From Saposhnikovia divaricata (taxonomy: Eukaryota > Streptophyta > Magnoliopsida > Apiales > Apiaceae): a DNA stretch of 64,000 nt. Position 1 is the stretch's first letter. The number at the start of each line of letters is the position of its first letter. Below, piece by piece: positions 33,501 through 42,500 of the stretch. Made by a program: the position numbers and the translations under genes. The stretch lies in assembly GCA_036435485.1 (NCBI GenBank), contig CM071600.1:56479546-56543545 (forward strand), in the 5' to 3' direction. Below the pieces are notes generated by a model. It was not told where the DNA came from. It worked only from the letters and a program-made list of their open reading frames with translations, and searched no databases.

Positions 33501-36500
33501 AAAAGCATGCCAACAACTAGGTTTAGTTATAAAACCCTCTTTCTTCGGCATCTACAGAATTGCAAGTTTATGACACAAGTATCGAGTAAAAGGAAAAACA
33601 CAAAAGATATACATACAGAACTTGGTTCTTGATCTACAATTGTTTGAAATTATCAACAAAAAAGATTATCTTTACAATAAATAAAAAATACAACAAATAA
33701 TACAGAATTGCAAGTTTATGACACAAGTATCGAGTAAAAGGAAAAACACAAAAGATACATACGGAACTTGGTTCTTGATATACAATTATTTGAAATTATC
33801 AACAAATAAAGATTATCTTTACAATTATTAAAAAATACGACAAATGAAGATTAATCTTTACAAATAAAGATTATTTGGTTCTTGGTTTTTGTATCACTAC
33901 AACAAAGTGGGACTTAAAATTATCTTTACTAGGATAAGAAGATTCTACGAGAAATAAACAAGTATTTCGGTCCACCGGAAAATACAGAAACTCACCGGAA
34001 TATATCATACAGTATGACAATATAAAAACGTTGATGACGAGATATGTCAAGTAAAAGATGAATATTACTTACTTGTGATAGATCTGAAAAAAGAGCACAA
34101 TCGAACCAGCAAAAGGAAAATACGATGAAGCTTTCTCCCGAGAATTTCTCCACCGACTGTGTAAATTTCGAATCCTAAATTTTTTAATGAATTCAGATAT
34201 AGATTTAGGTTGATTCGATTCGAATCCAACCCGTTGACAGGCCTAAACTGATGGGACCTACGGTGATGTAAATCGAAAATCAAAACCATTTTTTTACAGT
34301 TGGTGGAGAAATTCTCGGGAGAAAGCTTCATCGTATTTTCCTTTTGCTAGTTCGATTGTGCTCTTTTTTCAGATCTATCACAAGTAATATTCATCTTTTA
34401 CTTATCTCGTCATCAACGTTTTTATATTGTCATACTTTATGATATATTCCGGTGAGTTTCTGTATTTTCCGGTGGACTGAAATACTTGTTTATTTCTCGT
34501 AGAATCTTCTTATCCCAGTAAAGATAATTTTAAGTCCCACTTTGTTGTACTGATACAAAAACCAAGAACCAAATAATCTTTATTTGTAAAGATTAATCTT
34601 CATTTGTCGTATTTTTTATTTATTTCAAAGATAATCTTTATTTGTTGATAATTTCAAATAATTGTAAATCAAGAACCAAGTTCTGTATGTATATCTTTTG
34701 TGTTTTTCCTTTTACTCGATACTTATGTCATAAACTTGCAATTCTGTGGATGCCTTAATCTTTATTTGTTGTATTTTTTATTTATTGTAAAGATAATCTT
34801 TATTTGTTGATAATTTCAAATAATTGTAGATCAAGAACCAAGTTCTGTATGTATATCTTTTGTGTTTTTCCTTTTACTCGATACTTGTGTCATAAACTTG
34901 CAATTCCGTAGATGCCGAAGAAAGAGGGTTTTATAACCAAACCTAGTTGTTGGCATGCTTTTGATGAGGAGGTGGAAGATGAGGCACTGGAAGCTGTTGA
35001 ACAAAATCCACAAAGTAAAGTTGCTCTTGAGGCAGTAGAAGTTGTTGAACAAAACCCGCAAACTGAAGTTGCTCTTGTTAAAATTGGCACTAGAGGGAGG
35101 TACTTAATTTTACTTAATTTTGTTCTTCTTGATTTATTGAGCTCTAGCTTTTAATTGTGGATATTTATACCGTGTTTTCGAGTTCTTGTTTTGAATTGTG
35201 ATTATGGGCCTGTGTTTTTGTTGAGCATTAATAGCTATATTCTTGTGAAATAAAGTCAGGAACTTTGTAATTGTGGGGAAGTTGAGATTTTTAATTTATT
35301 TGGTTAGCAGAATGTTGCGATTTTTATTAGTTTGAAAGACGTATTTCCTGAGTGATGTGATATATGTTTTACTTGAGGGTTAGAATGAAGGTGAATTTTA
35401 TATGGCTTTTAGTTTACAGGGATGTCAGTTTTGGAAACTACTTAAACGAATATTTTGCAATTTATTGTGTACATTGTTATCTATATTGATGCATCTATCA
35501 GTTTATGTCACAATTGAAAGTTCAGAAGCTAACATGCTAGGATTCAAAGGAAAATTATCTCTAATGTCCACCTTTTTTTGCTAAATAAAAGTATCCCTAA
35601 TCTTAGAGCTAAGGTTTATATGAGATGAAGTTGTCGCAAACAGTTTCAAACCTTTCAGCTAAGGGTATACTGGTACAGAGTTGTCTACTAGGAACTCTAA
35701 TGGTTTAAAGTTTATCTAGATCTCTCTGGAACTGATTTCAGGGTTAGAATATGTTTTACATAAAGAGTAAATTGCACTGTAGTGGCCAGATAAATTAATT
35801 TTTTGCACTTTGATGGCCAAAGTTGCAAATCTTGCACTATGATGGCTCGAAATTCTTTGTTTAGCCACTTAAATGACTTCCGTTATCATGGCCTTGACGG
35901 AGTTAAAATGGCAAGGGTATTATTGTCCTCTTCATCCAAGGGCGCCAAAACTGCTATACAATTCGCCAAAATGACAATTTTAACAATGAGTCACAATCAA
36001 TACAGTATCTATAATAAGCTGTTAACTTTGCTTGTCATCGAACAGCAACAAAAAGAGAGTGCCCGCAGCAGTGGCAACAGATGGAGGAAGAAATAACAGG
36101 ATGTTGTAACCCTTCTTAACACCTCAAATCGGAGTGTTGGGGATTCAGCCAAGTTAGCTCAAATCTTACCCTTCTCTAACCCTTCTAAACCCAAATCCTC
36201 TCTTTTATAATCTTTCCAAACAAGGTTTTCGTAATTCTAACCCAAACCCAACCTTTGTCAAGCCCCGATTCAAACAAACCCTTAGTTGACCTACATTTAA
36301 GGTACACTATTAAGTTGGAGATTTCACGTCAATACTATAAGATGAGGCACCACTGCACCAGTATTATAAACCAACCGAAACTCTAACAAACAGCAGTCGA
36401 ATAGCAACCCATCAACCATTTCTGCCATACCCACAAACAACAGCATCATCACACAGCCGATATGTACTAAATTCTGCAGACTTTGGACATATCTTTGGCA

Positions 36501-39500
36501 GCCTATTCTGCGTTTTTGGCCACAAGAGCTGTGTAACAGTAGAGGCAACAGGGTCGACCTCATACGACGGAGCCTTCAATCTAGCATCAAATGAAGCTGA
36601 AATTATGATTGCCAAAACCCCACAAAAAGCTACACCATTGACAACAGCAGAGACATGGCTAGTGTTTTCAAATTTTCGATCCCTTCGAAACTCTGCTACA
36701 CTAGTCTGCTCTCCCTTCCCTAACTTTATCCGTTTTCTCTTTTTTGGAGGAGTAAGCCCTGTAATAACTGATCAAGACTGTAAGATCAAAATACTCCTAA
36801 AATTACTTATAACAAGACAGTACTTGATATTGCAAAAAAAGATGAAGTTCTTCGCACTTATAATCCCCTTAGGAACCTGTCATCCACATTACAATCAAGC
36901 AACGAAACCAAATACCTAACATTCCCCTCTTTCGCAACCACACTCCCTGCTTTCTCATCATTCCTCAAAACCTGAATCAACGACTCCATCGCCTTGTCCT
37001 TGAACTCAATTCCCCCAATTTGTAACCTCGTAAACACATCGCGAACATAAAACCCTAGCTCTCCCAATCCACAACCACTCTCCGGCTCAACCAACACAAT
37101 CGCAGACGATTGTTGCAACACACCAGACCTAACTATCGGGAGAGTCTCGATGAGGTGGAGAGTGGAGAGGATGTGAGGGAGGAGAGAGATGAGGAGAGAG
37201 TTGTGGGAGAGAGATGAGAGGGAAGTAATCTCGGCGAGATGAAACTATCGGGTGTACTTGTATAGATCTAGAGTAGAAAAAGAATCTAGAGTAGAAAAAG
37301 ACGATTATACCCTTTCAATTAATTAATAGTCAGTAACGGTGCTTTAATTTTTAACGGAAGATAGACGTTAGTCATTGAAGTGGCTAAAAACAGAATTTCG
37401 AGCCATCATAGTGCAAGATTTGCAACTTTGGCCATCAAAGTGCAAAAAATTAATTTATCTAGTCACTACAGTGCAATTTACTCTTACATAAATGGAGGTG
37501 AATTTTATATGACTATACCTACTAAAAGGTACTCAGAGCTCTTTCCCATTTAATAAAATCTTCCACTAAGGCTATGTTCACTTGGATTGAATGGAATGTG
37601 GGGAGAATGGAATGAAATTTATACTATTATTTGGGGGAGATTGGGGAAAGTGTTTATAAATTTCATTCCTTGCTTCATTCCTCTCCAAATAATTTGAACT
37701 AGAATTCTAACCCACATGTTTTGGAAGGAATGCTCCATTCCCAATCTTCATCATTTTCCTTGCAATCTTCATCATAAAAAACTTCTTCTCCCTCATATTT
37801 GTTCATTATTTCCACCAACATCCCATTTTCTTCATAAATTTTGTTTACAATTTTCATTCCATTCCTACCTCATTCCATTCTTTCCAAGTGAACATACCCT
37901 AACTGTTTTATTGGCCATCTTTATCCGTTTCATAAAATACAGGACTACAGGTTACCAACAGATGAAACCTACATTCTCAGTTCCAACAAAAAATGAATAG
38001 CAAGAGTTTAACAAAGTTGAGGACACGCCTACCAGTTACTGGTTCTAATATAGCAACATAGTTCTTCACCATCAAACCACCTTCTTCAGCAAGTACAGAA
38101 GCAGCACGTGCTTTCTGTGCTGCTTCCGCTTCTTCAAATCTGATGTATCCAGAATCAGCTCCCATTGTGAAATCAACAAACTGCAAAGATAAAATAAAAA
38201 TAACAGATCACATAATATATTCTAGAAATATAACTTAAAAAACAGCATTAACATGTATCATCTATACTTATTTAGAAAAAGCATGCAGAATATCTAAACC
38301 AGTACACTTCTGCATGGCTTTCATTAATATATTTTCAGAACTTCAATCTTACTCAGTCATACAACACCTTCAATTTTACCACAATATACACTTGAAGCAC
38401 TCCAACTGGAAACATGGCTCTTCTTTGGCAAACTCCAGAGCTTTTTTAAAGTACTATATTGAGCACTTTGTTTTCTTTTTGTAATGACTAATGAGAACGC
38501 GACGCTTTCTTGAACAAAATATGAACTTATACACCAAATTTCTTAAAACCTTATTAATCAACGAAAAATGACACTATCAGAAGAAGCACTATAGTAGTAA
38601 AACTATAATATTAATTTAAACGACTCTTTCAGGCTTGTTCTCCTATGTTACATCACAAAATTGCCAAAAAAATTACATCAATGGTATCGTTCACAATCTA
38701 ATACAATTTAGATAAAGAACGTAGATTTAGAGAGACCAGAAAATTAACAACCTTCCCAAGGAAAAAATGAATGAAAGCTTCATAAGATTAATGAAATATC
38801 TAAGTGCCGGTCCTAATAGTGTGATTTTTTAAGTCTAAATCTTCAAAACAATGTTATATATGCTAAGCACACAATAGATCATCATGATCCAAAGAGATGA
38901 TATTTCATATATAATCAAGAAAATGCATAGAGATAAGAAGGGAGAGCAGAATAATTGATTACTTATTCATCACTGAATGCTGGAAGATAAGTGATTACTT
39001 AGGGAGGGGGGGGGTGGAGAGAGAGGGCGAGGGAGCGAGGAAGAGAGGGCACGAGAGAGAAAGGGAGAGAGGGAGAGAGGGCGGGAGAGAGAGCTTAAAT
39101 TATGATTTATATAAATCTAGTTTCAAAATTAATTTACGAAATGTTTCCTGAATTAGAATATGGAAATTACTTACACAACAATTCTGTAAACAACCAACAC
39201 CAATAAATATAACAATGCTTTTTCTAAAGAAGGGTAGATACTAGCAAAAGAATGAGTCCGGATCCTCTGTCCCCTTCTCCATGCCCCCTTCTGTGTCCCC
39301 TGCTCTTTTTGTATTAAAAGAGTGCCCCTGGCCGCAGGGGACACAGAAGGGGGCATGGAGAAGGGAGAAGGAAGGGGACAGAGGATCTGGGCTCCAGAAG
39401 GATAGCAAAGAAATATCCCAAAATATATATCTTACCATATCCAATATTCTTTACAACTTACAAGATAGGGTAATTTACTAATTCGATTATCAAATGTTCT

Positions 39501-42500
39501 GGTACATAGTTGAAGCAAGTGCTATGCGAAAAAATTACCTGTAAGTCTATATTTGCATTTTAAAGATAACTGACAAATGAATGAAACTAAAACCCTTAGT
39601 GACAGAACGTTTGCAGCAGCCAATTACAGTATCACAGTTAATAAGTTTGTTGCACTAACATATACTGCATTACCCTAATGATCGAGAAGAAAATTTTAAT
39701 GTATTCTTTAGTAATATAGGAAGATTGTTTAGGGCCTGGATTAAGCTTCTGTATTGAGTAGGCTGAGCATAGACATGATTAGAAAGGAGAAAATCACTGG
39801 TTACTAAAAAAATCAAGTAATTAACGTCTAACTAAAAAACTGTTGTATAGCATGTGGTAGTAACCACATCTGATTTCTGCTCCTACTAAATTTTATTTCC
39901 TAATACTACTACGGGTCAGCTGAAAATATCTCATATGGATATTCAAGTAATACATCTACTTTGTAAATTATATTAAGTAGCTACAGACATCAAAAAGCTA
40001 TTCATAGTCTTACCTTTACTGAGCCAAACTTTTTGAAAACCTTTTTAAGATCTTCACGTAGAACAACATTCTTGTTGTCCTTGTACATTATAGCAGTTGA
40101 ATTGCCTTCAGCAACAGCTTTAGCTTCCTCTTTTTGAATAGGAATATCATGAGATTCTTTTTCATCTTCAGCCTGATCACTTTCCATAGTTGGTTCATCT
40201 TCAACCTTGTCTTCACTTTTGGTATCGACATTTTCTTTGTGGTTTTCTTCCTTGACTACAGCATCTTCAGATAACTCGACAGTTTGCTCACCTGAATTTG
40301 GTCCTGCCTCTACCTTAGACATATCAACACTATCACTTGGTGGTTCCTCACTTCCATTCTTTACTGCAGAATCATCAGCTGACTTGCTCTTTAATGTAAA
40401 TGCAACAATTAAGCCTTTGGGGTAGCTGCTATCAAAATAAACAAATTGTAACACAAAGCAGTTCAGCAAAGAATAATAAGCATCACGAAAAATGATTGGC
40501 TACAATCTATCCATTAAATACTTACTTTCCTTCATTTGAATTGTTCTTACGATTTACGTCGCTCTTGGGACGAGATTTCTCAGCTTCTTCTAGCTTTTCT
40601 CGTTCTGCATCAAAATCCTTCCTGAGATGTTGAACGCATTAGAACATAACTAATAAGTATACACGGACGTTTGCTGCAGAAACTAATCATACTATTTTTC
40701 CCTATAATTCTGCTGCCTGTATGTTACCACCGGAAGGAAACAAATTCCTCCAGAAGCTACTGCACACTAAGAAGTTTGACCGCAGATTCTTTGTCACTGT
40801 TTTCAACAAAGACCTAAGTTCTATCTTTTAATAATAATTATTGTTCACAAGAAAAGGAAATATTGGGTATAAGTATGTTGCATTCACCTTGACCTATGTC
40901 CTAAGAACTCATGGGATCAGATATTTTGAAATGGAGGGAGCAAAATCTAAAAATTTTGGTTCATCTACTCCGCAAAACAATACAGGTAGAAATTTCATCT
41001 AATAATTAACAAACCATTCCCATTTAGAAACCAAAAGTGAATCAAACTTACAAGTAGCAAGTGACATTACATATACTTTAGCTTTTCATATAATCACTGC
41101 TTACTTTGGTTTAAGTTCCAAGTTGGCGCCTGCATATACCAGACTTTTCTTCAATACATCTGCAGCTTCTTCCTCGGTTGCAAACTCAACCAGAGCAGTG
41201 CCACAAAGCTGCCTACTGTCTGATACATGACGAGGCAACCTCACACTATTAACCTGGAATATGCAAATATGAAACTTATAAGATGATTACATCTAACCAT
41301 AATAGTCACCTACAATCCTACACACACCAAAATCCAAAATGCATCTATTTCAGTTCTTTTATTTTACGTTGGTCTCAAACACTAAAAATCGAACTACACC
41401 ACATGTATCTGTCAGGAGTTCCAACTTACTATGCAAATGGTCAGTAAGAAATTACACAAACAGGAAACTATCATAGCTACACACAAAAAGAAATATATTG
41501 AAATCAATTTTAATAAAGTCGATATATCTACAAAATTAATTAATAGAAAATACTTTTTAAACAATCCAACAGCACATTACACGGGCTCACAATCTTATCC
41601 AGGTGTGGAAGACGTATCTGACACATTTCTCTTAAATATATTAACTAGTTAGCAAAGCCCAAAACACAACCATGTCCGCAAATATTAGCGACTTTAGTCT
41701 TAACTATAGAAGTTACTAACATGGCTCAAATACAACTTGCAGCCAAAAATAAATAAATTAGCATATGACATAAGTTCCAGTGTACTGACATTATGGCTTG
41801 CGATATGACAACACGGCTTAATTTTCCCAAGCCTGCAAAAGAAGATTATTTTCTGCTAATAAGACGGTTACAAATGACATTAGGAATGTTATAGTACTTT
41901 TAACTTATCAGTTCTCCCAAAACCTTAAGGTGACAGGAGCAGGGCCTAGGGAGGATCACATAGTATATGTTAACACTCCCCTTCACTTGCCAACCCATAA
42001 CTAGGTCAAGAGTGAATCACTAAGAGCTCATCTTTGGAGCAATATTTTACCTTAGTATCCGAATTAATAATTGAGAGTATTGGAGGTGGGGGAATCAAAC
42101 TCGGACCTCTCGACCTGAGCTCTCTAATACCATGTTAATTTACTAGTTCTAACCAAAACTTAAGGTGCTAGAAGAAGGGCTTAGCAAAAGCATACTGTAC
42201 ATGTTAACAAGTAGATTGATGAGTATGGCTAACCACCACACCTACTAGATACCTACATTTACAAAAAAAAAATATCATTCATAAAAACAAAATCGCTACA
42301 ATTTGGTGGTAAACAAAAGATCCTACGGTAAGAAAACTAATCTAGAGGTAAACTTTAAGAATTAGTCAATCACATTGGCACCCAACTTTTGTTTGAAGAA
42401 AGATGTAAACTAGTTTGCAGAAAGATAGGGACACCCAGTACCTTGGCAAACTGAGAAAAGAAAGACTCCACATCTTCACGCTTTATGTTGTGCTCTAGCG

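Noticed and set aside
33333..35154. Two ordinary genes encoding the same small protein
   Set aside because: The ORFs are mirror copies within a palindrome, short, without recognised domain, and lie in an intron of La. A coding role is unsupported.
36324..36760. Second captured gene in the Pack-MULE
   Set aside because: Open stretches exist on the minus strand, but I could not match them to any family and the frame is broken by stops.
39253..39393. MicroRNA precursor
   Set aside because: The arms are long, GC-rich and nearly perfect with flanking purine tracts. A foldback transposon fits better without small-RNA data.
41990..42140. SINE with pol III boxes
   Set aside because: The TGGTATTAGAGAGC and GAGTTTGATTCC motifs suggest it at first. 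However, direct repeats with TG...CA ends, a primer site and a purine tract on the two sides explain the whole unit as a miniature LTR element.
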